From: Galerina marginata
Taxonomy: Eukaryota; Basidiomycota; Agaricomycetes; Agaricales; Galerinaceae
DNA length: 64,000 nucleotides
Assembly: GCA_023014335.1 (NCBI GenBank)
Contig: JAECYW010000003.1
Location: forward strand, 1,984,001-2,048,000
Reading direction: 5' to 3'
The notes beneath the pieces are model-generated. The model searched no databases, was not told the DNA's origin, and was given only the letters and a program-made list of their open reading frames with translations. A program made the position numbers and the translations under genes. This document shows, piece by piece, positions 1-11,820 of the stretch; the stretch's first letter is position 1, and every line of letters begins with the position of its first letter.

Positions 1-409
1 CGCCTGGAGGCAATCTATCAAATTATGAATCTTTCTCACTTGACCCTGACACGTTTTTTCCAATGACCATGCAACTCGCGGAAAGGTCGATTAAGCCCAA
101 TCCCCGTCAGCCCTACTTCTGGTTTGCGTTGTCGCTCACGAAGGATCATGTCTGGGGTCTCCACGCTGCAAAGAAAATCTTGGAATGTGGGATTACACAT
201 CAGGGCGCTATGTAACAGGCGGGTCTCCTTGGCAATGTTAAACACCTTGAAATTTAATGCTAACTTCGCAATATTTTTAGGCAGCAAGTGCTCACAGGCG
301 AGGAACCCCATCGTCAATATCCACTTTGTCGATTTGCAGGTACTGTGACCTTGCTTGCCAGGGGGCTCATTGGACCAAGCACAAGGCCTCTTGCGGTTCA
401 GAGGTCTAA
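1..409 (+). pseudogene. 3' remnant of a MYND zinc-finger family gene
   Basis: This is the decayed end of a copy of the MYND family that fills the next 16 kb; it runs off the left edge. One frame (about 35-214) gives a peptide that aligns with the TPR-like middle of the intact copies (YFWFALSL against YFYYTLSL, then AAKKILEC against VKKGLKCK) and then stops. The sequence jumps, without the intervening ~150 residues, to the two last MYND exons: C-S-K-C-S-Q-A-R near 283-304, and YCDLACQGAHWTKHKASC ending at the TAA at 407-409. The splice donor between these two exons reads GA instead of GT. Large deletion, frame breaks and a lost donor make it a pseudogene. Identity as a family remnant is well supported by the paralogues; exact borders are not. 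Confidence 0.75.
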
Positions 410-833
410 ACAAAGTTGAGAAGCGACCAGTAAATAATGCTACCTCCCAGTATGCTTGCGAATCATGTCGGCAAGGCTTTTTTGAATGCTTGAAGCTTGA
501 ACCCTGTGTAACCTCAATGTTGGCGGCTTTTGTCTGCAAGTTCTCGAATTGGAGGTGTGGCCTGGGATGCTCCACCAGAATCTTGATTTATAGAACATTC
601 GCGCTGCGCTACTCAAGTCTACCCTTAAAGAAAACTGATCAAATTAACAGAGGGGCTTAGCGGTACCGATTTCATACTTTATGGCCATCAAAATGCTGCC
701 TAACTGGTAACTGAAAAAGAAGGCTTACATACATGGAAAGAAGCGCAGGTCTGGAGGGTTATCGACGTTCAACGTTCAACTCTCATTCTACACTCTCATT
801 TTTTCAAGGGCTTCACAAATTCTACCTAGTCGA
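410..833. other. intergenic, upstream of first intact MYND gene
   Basis: No gene recognised. A short direct repeat of GTTCAAC lies near 767-780, and the stretch before the start codon is pyrimidine-rich, as expected for a 5' leader. No recognisable promoter motif. Confidence 0.4.
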
Positions 834-3232
834 ATGCCGGTCTCAGGTCAAAAAACAAGTCGGAAAGCGAATAGTACCTTAGGTCCTGGTTGGCACTCCA
901 AGGCCGATAAACAGAACAGTCCGCTTGATTACCACGACGGTTTTGATGGATGGCGCGATTGTGTGGATTACCTCTGCGATGCCTTCAAGATCCCAGGTAT
1001 GTATGTCGGTGTGCAAGTTGTGCAATTCGTCGATATATTTTGAAATTCCTTTGGCAGATCTCACCTCGCGTCGTGGTCTCAAAAAGATTCACGCCAATTT
1101 TGACGACATATATACGCGCCTGGACGACCTTTATCAAAGTGATCAGGATATCAAAGTTAGAGCTGCAATTGTCGCGATCTTCTCTAAACTCTGTTTGGAC
1201 TCTATTTTACGGACCAAATTGTTTGAAAAAGGTGCGTACGGTCTTCATGAAACCTACCAATCCTAACAGTATATCAGTGATTCTGGACAAGATTATCCCT
1301 TTTTTAAATGTGGAGGAGACTCGGCATCTGGCTTTTCGTGCTCTATCCGTGATGACGCACCATAGCGGTGAAGAAGTCAAGGTGGAAATTGCCAGATATG
1401 CGAATAAACTCGCCGAAATCACTCGCGGTCTACCAGGCGACGAGAAGCTCGGGTCTCTATGTGCAGCCACCCTCTGCCACACCGTCTCCGCTGTTCTCAT
1501 CGGTCTCCCGTGCTCGAGCAACATGCGCATATATATGTCACTTGATTTCGATAACATTTTTGAATGTCTTCTGGAAACTGCCAAGAGGGCCCGATTTTAT
1601 GCTCCTGGAGTCATCTATCATATCGTGACTCTCTTGTCTGTCTCTGCGGGAATTTTACCAGCCTTTCCCAAGGTGACGACGCTTGTTATCGGCTTCTTGG
1701 CTGCCGGGATGCGCAGCAAAAACTGGTCTTACAGATGCGCTTGCCTTAAGGCATTGATAGATATATCTGGATTTGGTGCAAAAGAAGACATGCCCATACC
1801 TGAGCAACCTCACTACATTACATCTGTGCAGAAAGAGATGCCGGAGCACCTACAGATTATCTGCATGAACTACGAACCGAAGGAATGCGACAACCATGTG
1901 ATCCTGACATGTCAGATGGAATGCGTTGAGGCTATGTTAGATTATCCAAAAAATCTTGACCTATACCTCTTGGGCAAGAAACTAGTGCGGTTGATCCTTA
2001 TAACTGAGTTTCCATTCCCTCAAAACGCGACATTTTTCGGGGAAGAGTTCTCTGCGTCGACCTTGGCAGCTCACAACAACAAGCCACCGTTTGTTCAATG
2101 GACGGATGGTCTGCCCCTTTGCGCAGAAGCCCTTCGAGAGCGTGGCATCGAGGACGACGGGGACTCTGCGAATGTTTTGGACGTCAAATACCTCATCGAC
2201 TCGGAACGCCTGACGGACGCCATTGACCTAGCCAGACGATGTCTCCGCCGTAACTCAGGCTCTAAATTCACTGCGTACTTTTACTACACCCTGTCCCTCT
2301 CAAGCGACGATCCCCAGACCCTCGGCCCAGTGAAGAAGGGCCTGAAATGCAAGGAGCTATCACCATTTATAAAGCATCACCTGCTTCAGCGTGCAGTCCA
2401 GTGTGCATGCCGACTGGGCCTTCGAGTCTGGAGGAATAACCTAGAGGAAGGTGTTGCCCTCCTTTCGTGCGCTTTCGAGGACGCAAAGATATTCATCGCT
2501 GAAGCGCCTCCAGATAGCCGGCATATGAGGAATATGACCTGCTGGTGTGTCCTCCTCACCATTCTCTTCAAAACAGAGATCAATCCCGATCTGAAAGAGC
2601 TGGAAGTAAGTGGCTGTTTCATTTATTCACTTCCGATGAATTAACATCGACGGTTTCGATCAACAGGAAATGCTCTACAGACTTGACATTGCGGACGACT
2701 TTAGCGCCTATATCGGACACGTTCGTTCCAAATGCCTTCTACGCCTTGCACAGCAAAGGCTGGTGAAGCATTATCGCTTAGGTGTCGCAGAATTTGGGCG
2801 ATCGTTCATTGAGTCGGAAAGAGACAATTCCGAACCCGCTACACAGTTACCATTTCGCAAAAACCAAAAAGATGTCACCGCATGGTTGGAGGAGATGCGA
2901 CGTGAAGACGGAACACAGGAACCCGTTATAAACTGCGGCTCATCCTCATCAAAGGACAGCCAAAATTTAGATCATGAACGCGTCGTAATGTATTGTTGTT
3001 CCTGGTGCGGAAACCCCTCAGCTGCGGTGAGGAAATGTGATTATTGCCTTTGTGGAATATCGGGACGGCTTCGCTGACCTAGACTTGGTTATTCTAGGCA
3101 GTAAATGCTCCAAAACAAGGTATTATTTGACCAGATCACTGGAATCTTCAAAGCTCAATGATCCATAGGTACTGCGACTCTGAATGCCAGAGGCTGCACT
3201 GGAAAGAACACAAGAAAAGCTGTGAGACGTAG
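834..3232 (+). CDS. MYND-type zinc-finger protein, array copy A
   Basis: Six exons: 834-996, 1058-1231, 1278-2605, 2667-3036, 3098-3119, 3169-3232, giving 706 residues in frame throughout. The C-terminus (about 666-704) is a MYND finger: CSWC, RKC-S-K-C, RYCDSECQ, then H and C ligands. MYND fingers bind short proline-containing peptides in partner proteins. The N-terminal half is alpha-helical and armadillo-like (LKKIHANFDDIY, ETRHLAFRALS, FLAAGMRSKNWSYRC). A TPR-like pair precedes the C-terminal third (LTDAIDLARRCLRRN, then YFYYTLSLS). The finger is spread over three exons, with a 22-nt exon in the middle, exactly as in the three other intact copies. This copy is the most divergent, with a shorter basic N-terminus. 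Cellular role unknown; protein-protein interaction is inferred from the finger. Confidence 0.85.
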
Positions 3233-3416
3233 GCAACAATACATAACTTAGCACCATCCACGAAACATACGACGAAATATACTTGTCTTGATGATTAAAT
3301 GAACTGACTCTCTCCAGTGTTCACGGGTGCGCATTAAAACTATAACAGATCGATTGTCATCTGTTTATATGGTCTGTATGGAGACTAGTTAAAACTGACA
3401 GCCCCAGGCGAATGGA

Positions 3417-3815
3417 TTATAACAAGGCCTTGATCGAAATGGGCAGTTCTAGACATTTTTGGATGCCTAAATTGTCCAGGGGTAGACAAATCGACCTATC
3501 CATCGCATGTTCAGCATTCCATGAGGAAAGTGGTTCATGAGAAACGGGTAAGTAACTTACCCTTCCGGGCAACAACTAGAGAAAAAAAGAACGATTGTCA
3601 ATAATTGGCGGTTATCATCTAATATGATTCCCAAATACTTACACCGCATTTCCGCCATTCTGTTTCCCGCCGATCGGTAGTTCGCATGATGTAGCCTTGG
3701 GGGGGCATTTGCAATCTTTTGTCGCTGGTGTTCGAGGAATAACATCAGCCACTGCTGGCATTGCGACGGCGAACAAAAGGGCGAGGAGAGTGACTGAAAA
3801 AGAGGCGAATCGCAT
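3417..3815 (-). CDS. small secreted cysteine-rich protein (seven Cys)
   Basis: Three exons on the minus strand (3815-3643, 3575-3561, 3495-3417) give 88 residues. The first ~23 residues form a clear signal peptide (MRFASFSVTLLALLFAVAMP, then AVA). The mature part has seven cysteines in the order C-x-C-x6-C-x14-CC-x5-C-x10-C. The paired CC is supplied by the 15-nt second exon (CCPE). The start at 3815 was preferred over an upstream in-frame ATG at 3851 because it begins the signal peptide. The gene at 4392 on the other strand has the same cysteine order, a 173-nt first exon and a 15-nt second exon, so the two are diverged paralogues transcribed away from each other. Function unknown; effector-like or cell-wall roles are possible but not shown. 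Confidence 0.65.
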
Positions 3816-4391
3816 TGGCAATAACGCAGCAGTGGGTCGCAAAGAGGGCACGCTTGGGGTTTGTTCGAGGCATTTTATCCTTAAATCTTATTCTTGGGCC
3901 CGAATAGCAGGGTCTCGTGTGGGCCTAGGCCAGTACAGATATGTCCCCAACGAGGCGCCTGTCAATAATTGTTTTTAATGAACTTCCATCAAGAATATTT
4001 ATTCTCTAGGCGCCCGCGTGTTTTCAACGGCATGTGTAAGTCTTGTCAGGGTGCTGTTTGAATTGAGGTTTAGATGAAGTTCCGGCACGAAGAAGGATTC
4101 TGTCAATTCGACGGTGCTAATCCCGGTAAACGTTGTACGAAGCAGTCTAGAAGACACGATTGCATAAGTCGGGTATCTGGATGATGAACTTTTCGGGTTG
4201 GCCTACTCGTTTACAATTGCCAATGTGATCGTATTATGTTTTGACAGGCCTCGTGTCTTCGGCGGTTCAGATGATACTCGGACTCGGAGGCGAAAAGGAT
4301 GGCGAGGGACGTCATGGTAAGATGATAAAAGAGTTGGGCGTTTCGACAAAGAGCAGAACTAGAGCCTTCAGAGCTTTCCCTCCTTCGAAGA
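3816..4391. other. divergent intergenic between two secreted-protein genes
   Basis: A 576-bp stretch between two outward-facing paralogues; it must hold both promoters. No conserved element recognised by eye. Confidence 0.4.
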
Positions 4392-4737
4392 ATGCAATTT
4401 CACTTTTTTCTCTCAGTCGCTGTCCTCGCTTGCATCGTTCCATTGACCTCTTCGACGCCAACACTACCGGACATTGACTCCCTCCTCGTTCCTCGCGTCG
4501 ATCAGATATGCAATCTGCAATGTCCAGAGGGATATTTCGCTTGTCCGGAAGACTATTATGGAGAGTGAGTGTTGCGCATATCGTCCACAGCGACACGAGT
4601 TTAACGGTCCACACCTTGCTAGATGCTGTCCAAATGAGTGAATCAGACGTTATTTATCTGTACTCGAGGAACTAACAAAATAATTTGATAGTTCATTCTG
4701 CGGCACCAATGGGGAGAATGCTGTGTGCTTCACTTAG
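4392..4737 (+). CDS. small secreted cysteine-rich protein (seven Cys), paralogue
   Basis: Exons 4392-4564, 4623-4637 and 4692-4737 encode 77 residues. A signal peptide (MQFHFFLSVAVLACIVPL) is followed by a short mature peptide with C-x3-C-x6-C-x7-CC-x5-C-x8-C, the same seven-cysteine order as its neighbour on the opposite strand. The exon plan matches too: 173 nt, then a 15-nt exon carrying CCPN, then a short last exon. The 15-nt exon is the least certain part, but both its reading frame and the CCP motif are conserved in the neighbour. Candidate disulfide-stabilised secreted peptide; no known family could be assigned by eye. Confidence 0.65.
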
Positions 4738-5437
4738 GATTCCAATGCGACTCGCGTTGAGCGATGGTGATTGTGCCTTGCCAGTGAGGACTGTGGAGGG
4801 GAAAGGCCAACAGGGATTCAAGAGAACATTGAGAAGTTGGACTTTGGGTAGACTGCTAGACGACCACAGTTACTTATACTTAGGTAGTTACGAGGAACTA
4901 AACTGGTACAACTTGAAATCGTGCTGATGCTCACCGGAACCCGGCTCCGTAACTCCGTCCTATGTCGCCGAGCCGTCTGACATCCGACTTGTTCAATGTT
5001 TTGCTCCCTGCTATTGCCACAACCACTTATCATTCAGCAGAGCCAACCAACTGCATTGCGCATGTGAATCAGATATTCAGGCCCCTCCAGTGCGCTCAGT
5101 GCTACTTGTTCAAGAATGGTTCAAATCAGTCGTAATGATTTTGATGTTTTGGTGCTGGAAGTCGAATGGATGAAGGATGGAGGCCAACTCGAACTAATGC
5201 ATATTACTGCGTACTATAGGCATGCATAGTCGCTCACTTGGTAAAATGGCTAAGAACGCGACTGGAATCTTTTCCCTTTTCTAGTGGTATACCGGTTTGG
5301 TCAAGTTGATCCAAGTTGGCTTCCAACGACGAAGGCGTCAGTCAAGTTGCATTGAAGACTCGGTTCATCCTCATCTTCCTCCTCCATCTATCCTCCCTTT
5401 CTCTCTTCAAATCCTTGTTGGGTATCTATTTCATATC
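4738..5437. other. intergenic upstream of MYND copy B
   Basis: Nothing recognised apart from a pyrimidine-rich leader at about 5364-5420 just before the start codon. Confidence 0.4.
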
Positions 5438-7839
5438 ATGCCTGGCCCTGGTAGTCGAGGAAAAAGTCGTCAAGGCGCCAAAAAATCCAGCTCGACAACG
5501 CGTTCCAACCCTGCCAATGAAGATGTTTTTATCTGCGATATCGACGATGTTTTAGGCTGGAAGGTTTTGATCAACAGGCTGTGCGAGTTTTTCAAGCTTC
5601 CTGGTATGTGCTTGTCTCAAACTTGTGGATTCGTCGATTTGAACTGTCTTTTTCCCGAAGATCTTGGCACTCGTAGCGGGATGAAGAAGATTCACGCCAA
5701 TTTCGATGAAATATACGCCAGGATGGAGAAATTATACCGAGAGAGTGAAAATAATATCAAAGTTCAAGGTGCCATCGTTGGATTATTTGCCAAAATGTCC
5801 ATCGATTCTATCCTGAGGAATAAACTTTTCGAGAAAGGTCAAACACAATATCTATTTCAAACCCTCGTATTTGCTAACGCAAAGTGCAGACACCTTAAAC
5901 AAAATCATACCTCTTTTGCATGAAGACGAAACTCGTCACCTTGCACTTCGTGCTTTGAACATCATCACTCACCATGGTGGCTCAAGTGTTCGAGTGGAAA
6001 TAGCCAAACATGCCAACGACGTCACGAAACTCATCCGCGATCTACCTGACGACGATACTGTAATTGAACTAGGTGTATCCACCCTAACCCATTCAATTAT
6101 GGCCGCAGTCGAAGGGTTGAAAAGCCCTACCTACCCAGAAGCCTTGGCGTCGATTAACATGGTGGAGGTTTTGAAGACAACCATGGAAGTGGTGAAAAGG
6201 CCTCATCCCAATTCCCATTCAATTGTCGCACACGCCATTGAACTCCTATCAGTGTCGAGTTTGCAGGCTGCTGCTGCATTCAAGGCATATCCGACTGCTA
6301 TCAACTTCCTTGCTGCCGGTATGCGAAGCAAAGACTGGTCCTCTCGGTGTATCTGTCTAGGCGGCTTGATAAAGTTGAATCTCCTTGACGCCTATGAAGA
6401 TGAGCTGTATCCCGACCCATACCGCTTCAATGTGGCTATTAATTCAAGCATGCCGCGTCATCTGGCTGACATCATGCAGAGATATGGGTCGACGAGAAGC
6501 AACGTCCATATGACCATATTTTGCTCTTCTGGATCCACAGAAGCGATGTTAGCTTACGCTCAAAACCGGGACCTTTACGCCTTGGGCCTAAAGCAAGCGT
6601 CGCTGGTTGTGCAGACCGAATATTCGATTACAGCTGGGGCATTCGAGGATCATGCTGATCATGTTGATATGCCATTCGTAAGCTGGACGGACTCCCTGCC
6701 ATTCACTGCGAAGGCCATCAGGGAGAAAGGCAAACCCGACGAGAGGGACCTGGCTGACATCCTGGACATGAAATACCTTGTCATTTCGCAACGTCTACCG
6801 GAAGCGTTAGAAATGGCGAAAAAAGGGATCGAGCGAAACCCGGAACAAGCGTACTTCCACTATATTCTCTCTCTGTCTGGGAACCCTGTCCAAGGACTTC
6901 GTTCAGCAAAGAAGGGGCTCAAATGCAAGCAAATGACACCATTTGTCAAGTATCAGATGTTGCAGCGTGCCGTCGACCACGCAGCTCGTATGGGTCTGCA
7001 TTTATTCCAAGATATGCCGGACCCGAGCGAGCCTTCATGGAAAGAAGCCGTTGCATTCCTCATGAGTGCCGTAGAGGACGCCAAGGCTTACATTGACAGC
7101 GCACCTCCAGACAACCGATATATGAGGAATGTTTGCTCCTGGTACATTCTACTCAGTGTTCTGGTCAAACCAGATATTAGTCCAGAACTGCGTGAATTGG
7201 ATGTGAGTCATTGCTCTGTTCCGTGATTACTTGTCCGTCTAACGGTCTAGAATTAGGATGCCCTCAAGAAACTCAGCATCGCAAATCAGTTCAGTGAATT
7301 TTTTGGCTTTTCTCCTTCGAAGAACGAAACGACCTTGGCTCAGCAAGTAGTTGTCAAATACTACCCGCTTGGTGTCAAAGAATTCTCTAAAGTTTTTGAA
7401 AACTTCGATAAAGCGGAGCCGGAGTCAGCAACCACGGTCGTGGACCGGAAAAAGGCGGACGACGACCTCGCAGAATGGCTCGAGGATATCCGGCTCGAGG
7501 ACGGAACGATGCAGGTTCTTCAAAGATGCGATGGATACCACAGACCAGGATCATCAGTAAATGAAGAAGAGTTCGTGACGATGTATCGATGCTCGTGGTG
7601 CCGGAATCCTTCCGCCGTATTGAGGAAATGTGAGTTCCTTTTGCATGCCGTGTCCTTACATTCACTGATACAGCCTTTCGCGTGTTGTAGGCAGTGGTTG
7701 TGGACAGATGAGGTTTGTAGAATCCTTGCCAAACCCAAGAGGTATTAATCTAATGTTGCCTTTTTCCAGGTACTGTGATTCGTCCTGTCAAAGGGCTCAT
7801 TGGAAAGAGCACAAGAAAGTATGCGGTTTACAAACTTGA
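5438..7839 (+). CDS. MYND-type zinc-finger protein, array copy B
   Basis: Exons 5438-5603, 5661-5837, 5890-7202, 7257-7629, 7691-7712 and 7770-7839 give 706 residues. The N-terminus is short and basic (MPGPGSRGKSRQGAKK). It is followed by the family block LGWKVLINRLCEFFKLP-D-LGTRSGMKKIHANFDEIY, armadillo-like helices (ETRHLALRALNIITHHGG, FLAAGMRSKDW) and a TPR-like unit (LPEALEMAKKGIERNPEQAYFHYILSLS, about 475-505). The MYND finger is at about 664-702 with all expected ligands (CSWC, RKC-SGC, RYCDSSCQ, H, C). All introns fall at the same codons and phases as in copies A, C and D. Likely an interaction protein; no enzymatic motif seen. Confidence 0.88.
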
Positions 7840-8629
7840 CAGTTTCATTTACATGCTCGAAAACATCTGAATCAGTGCATGGTCTATAATAAATCTTATG
7901 GTCTGTCCTCAGTCTTCGCATTCTCCAACATTTCCGCCTTCATCTGCATCGGCGCGTGAAGCACTCTTGTCTGGTTCTTACATCTAACAGGCGCTACTAC
8001 GGTTTTTGACAAGTAATCAAAATGAGCTGCATCGCCCATTAGCCTCTTCGTCAGCAGTACCAGTTGTTGACTCCTTCCCTGCGCCTTGCATCAGGAGATA
8101 CAAAGCCTACAGTACATGGTGATATTTTGAAGAGTAACTAAAAACTATCCAGGTACTAGTACCGTCGACAGCGACATGAACTTGACGCGGTTCAAGTTGT
8201 CCAAGTGAATGAATCATAGACAAATCTTTTACAGTAGGTAACTCGAGCAGTCGAAACTTAGAAAAGAGGAACATTTGGTCTGCTGGATAGTCATTTTACT
8301 TGAGGTCCTTACGTTGACAATAATAATGATAAATAAGTACATCGTCGGTCTTTGTGATCGACGGTCTCGGCTACCAACCCTGCTTGTTGATCCCTTCCAC
8401 ACCACTTGCCAACCATATTCTGGAGTGGCGATCTTCCGACTGAGCGTCGTGATTGTGGTATTATTAGTAGAGGGAAGGCCAAAGTCCAAAGTCAAGTTGT
8501 CAGCTGGCTTCGGATATGTCGGTCAAGTGACATTGCACACGGCACCTGGCAAATTCGCCTTCCTTCCCCACTACTGCCAGCTCTCGCCTTCAAGCTGTCT
8601 TAAATATCCCAGCCTTTTACCATTGAGTT
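7840..8629. other. intergenic upstream of MYND copy C
   Basis: From about 8016 onward this sequence is duplicated upstream of copy D (from about 11816), including the blocks ATGAGCTGCATCGCC, GGTCTGCTGGAT and the TTAAATATCCCA box near 8600. The shared upstream region means the duplicated genes probably kept their promoter. Confidence 0.55.
8599..8611 (+). promoter_or_regulatory. conserved TTAAATATCCCA box before copy C
   Basis: An AT-rich box about 20 bp before the start codon, present at the same place before copy D (12500-12512). It resembles a TATA-type element but lies very close to the ATG, so it may instead be part of a short leader. Conservation may only reflect recent duplication. Confidence 0.3.
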
Positions 8630-11003
8630 ATGCCAGGCCCCAGTAATCAAGTACGGAATCGTAAAGATGCCAAGCACACCGCGATGCCGCCTCCCATTCC
8701 CGAACCTGAAGATGCTCTTGTCCGTGAGTTAGAGATCTTAGGCTGGAAGAATCCGATCGAAAGATTACGCAAGTTTTTCAAGCTTCCTAGTATGTGTTTT
8801 TCTCCATGGTATGCTCAAATGGCTCATTTCTCGAAGATCTAGGCACTCGCACTGGGTTGAAAAGGATTCACGCGAACTTCGATGAAATTTACTCTCAAAT
8901 GGAGGAGTTATACCGAGCGAGTGAAAATGATATCAAGATTCAAGGCGCCATTGTTGGAATACTCGCCAGAATGTCTCTCGATTCTATCCTGAGGAACAAG
9001 ATTTTTCAGAAAGGTGTGGAGCATTACTTATAACATATTCTGTACTTGCTGACGAGAATGCAGGCTTCTTTTATAAAATCGTACCTCTTTTGTATAAAGA
9101 GGAAACACGACAGCTCGCTATTCTTGCATTTCATATCCTCACCCGTCAAGGCAGTTCAGATGTTGAACTAGAAATCGCCAACCACGCCAACGGCTACATA
9201 AAACTCATGCGCGATCAACCCGATAACCATGCTGTGGTCCAACCAGGTCTATCCACTCTAACTCAATTGATCATGACTGCAATCGGAGACACAAAAATCC
9301 CTGCATATCCACGGGTCTTGGCATCGATAGACATGGTGGGGGTTCTTAAAATGATCATGGAGGTGGTCAAGAAGCCTTATCCTGATTATGGTTCTGTTGT
9401 CGGAGACGCCATGGTTTTGTTGTCGCAGTTGAGCTTGCGAGGTGCTGCTGCGTTCAAGGCATATCCAACTGCTATTAGCTTCCTGGCTGCAGGGATGCGG
9501 AGCAAGGACTGGTCTTGTCGTTGTAACTGTCTTTGCAGCTTGTTGAGGTTAAATTCCCTTGAGGAAGACGATTCTCATCCCACCATCGGCAATTTACTCG
9601 AAGCTATGGAAACTATGGACTCAAGACTGCCACCCCATTTGGTTGATATCATCGATGAATATGGCTCGACGAGGAGTCACTTTCGAACCCTCGCCTTCTG
9701 CCATTCTGAATCCGCTAAAGCCATCATGGCCTACTCCCAAAACCTTGACCTCTACGCTTTTGGTCTGAAGGTGGCCTCGTTGATGATGCAGACCAGATAT
9801 GTGGTTGTCCATAGCAAGTTCACCGACCACATTGGTCATGCTGGTTTGCAATTCTCCTGGCAGATAGATTGCCTGGCCCTTTCTGCAAACGTCATCAGGG
9901 CGAAAGGAACTCACGACGAGAGGGACCAAGCTGACATCCTAGACATAAATTACCTTTTCATCAAAAAGCGTGTACCAGAAGCCTTGGCAATAGCAAGACA
10001 AGGGATCGAGCGTAATCCAGAGCAGGCATACTTTTACCACATTCTCGCGCATTCCGAAAATATTATTGAAGGCCTCCACTTGGCAAAGAAGGGGTTGGAA
10101 TGCAAGACAGTTACGCCCTGTGTAAAATATGCGCTGTTGGAGCGTGCCATTGAGAATGCAGCCATTCTGGGTTCGGGCCAGTTGCAACAGAAGCGTAACC
10201 TTGACGACCCTTCGTGGAAAGAAAGCATCGCACTCCTCACAAGTGCGATTGACGATGCCAAAGCTTACATTGAAAGTGCGCCTCCAGATGAACCATACAT
10301 GAGGAATGCATGCTCTTGGTATGTGTTACTAAGGATCCTGGTGGCACCAGATATCAGCCCAGATCTGAATGAACTTGATGTGAGTCGTGTCCTCTTTTGA
10401 CGACCTGTTAATCTCATAATTTGGAGTAGGATATCCTTAAAAAGTTCGGCATTGCGACACAGCTTTGTGATTTTTTTGGGTTTGCTCCTTCGAAGCACAG
10501 AACAATCTTGGCCCAGCAACTCGTCATTAAATACTACCTGCCGGGTATCGAGGAGTTCTCCGATGTTTTTGAAAACTTCTATGAAGCGAAGAAGTCAAAC
10601 ACCCGGGCTGTGGACCGGAAAAAAGCGCCGCACAACCTTGCAAACCCGTTCAAGGACGGTTATATTGAAGACCTTAGACAGCAGATCCCCGGGCCTTTAA
10701 AGCACAATAACAGCCCAGAGTCGGCGGCGAACAAGGAACCGGTCAACATGTACCAATGTTCCTGGTGTCGAAATACGTCCGTTGCATTGAGGAAATGTAA
10801 GTTCCTTACGTTTGGCATATCGTCGATGATTCATCTTCTGCATTTTGTAGGCAGGCGATGTGAACAGACAAGGTATGCAATATAGTACCACTTGCTTTAG
10901 TTGGGCAATAGGCTCAAACTATCTTCGTTCCAGGTATTGCGATAAATCTTGTCAAAAGGCCCATTGGCAAGAACACAAGAAAGCATGCGGTTTACAAAGT
11001 TGA
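8630..11003 (+). CDS. MYND-type zinc-finger protein, array copy C
   Basis: Exons 8630-8789, 8837-9013, 9064-10379, 10430-10796, 10851-10872 and 10934-11003 give 703 residues. The plan is the same as copy B: MPGP-type basic start, LGWKNPIERLRKFFKLP-N-LGTRTGLKRIHANF block, helical repeats, TPR-like unit (VPEALAIARQGIERNPEQAYF) and MYND finger at about 661-699 (CSWC, RKC-RRC, RYCDKSCQ, H, C). It differs from B and D by an altered stretch before the finger. The paralogous match to copy D continues into both flanks, so C and D come from a recent tandem duplication of a ~3.8-kb unit. Partner and pathway unknown. Confidence 0.87.
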
Positions 11004-11457
11004 ATTGACCGTTGAAATTGAAAGAAAAACTGTACGATTATGTAATAATATGTTTTGGTCTGTCTTCGATTTTTGACTCTGGTCCGGTTTCAACTCTCCT
11101 CTTTGCTAGCGCAGGGAACTCTTACATCGTGGTTGATGCTTTCAAAGGTCTTGTATGCTTTGTCAAAGTTAATTGAAACAGATTTCTTTGTTTCGAATCC
11201 AATGCAACGCTACTTAAATTGGAACTCGGTCATGTCCTGTGCGGTCACTTCGTTTGCGTCAGGATGGCGAAAGAAGTATTCAATCCTATAAGAATCTTAA
11301 CGGTTTTGATGTCTTGGTGGCTTATGATCTGTTTAGCACGGAGAACAAAGGAAGCAGCCCAAAATTTGCACACCCGTATAAATACTGTCGTGGTGAGTTT
11401 GGCGACATAATGTTACTCCAACTTCCTGTCGGCAGAACCCAATAACCATTTTTCATA
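11004..11457. other. intergenic between copy C and relic 1
   Basis: No gene. The sequence is matched by the 3' flank of copy D (14920-15393), confirming that the spacer was duplicated along with the genes. Confidence 0.5.
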
Positions 11458-11811
11458 ATTCCAGGACCTGAAAGTAGGGGAAAATCAAGTCAAACAAAAG
11501 CAAAATCGCCTGCGCGTTCGCCTGTTTGCCACCTGAGAAAGCAACCGGAATTTAAATAACGCAGGAAAGATGTACTTTGGCGGTATGGAAGGCGTCGAGG
11601 GAAAGAACAAGCCCTGCGCTTTTTTCTGACCTGCCAGGAAGGTTATCCCGTCACTCTGCAAGTCTACCAGAAATTAGAATGCCTTCAAGCGATCCATTGG
11701 TAAATCTGTTAAGAAAAGATTCACTCCAATTTCGATTTTATGCTTTCACGCATGGATACAGTATAAGCATATTTTCAAGATCCTGGGTGCCATTGCCAGG
11801 ATCTTTCTCGT
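11458..11811 (+). pseudogene. relic of a MYND gene 5' end (start codon lost)
   Basis: The sequence ATT-CCA-GGA-CCT-GAA-AGT-AGG-GGA-AAA at 11458 lines up with the first codons of copy B (ATG-CCT-GGC-CCT...), with the initiator ATG changed to ATT. It continues as a degraded match to the 5' part of the relic at 15394-16870: shared blocks include GACCTGC, AGGTTATCCCGTCACTCT and GGGTGCCATTGCCAGGATCT. It stops abruptly near 11811, where the next duplication unit begins. Only the region of exons 1-2 is present, with frame breaks. A pseudogene that was cut by the tandem duplication. Confidence 0.65.
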
Positions 11812-11820
11812 AGCTCATCA

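Larger units (their letters stand above)
8016..11806. repeat. tandem duplication unit 1 (MYND copy C plus relic front)
   Basis: This unit and 11816-15746 are diverged direct repeats, matched by eye in the upstream region, the whole MYND gene, the 3' flank (AAAGTTGAAT then CTAGCGC) and the first part of a second, broken MYND copy. The right border falls inside the broken copy's second exon, after GCCAGGATCT. Confidence 0.65.

Noticed and set aside
3557..3745. Alternative minus-strand frame overlapping the first secreted-protein gene
   Set aside because: It reads through two introns and lacks a signal peptide or cysteine pattern.
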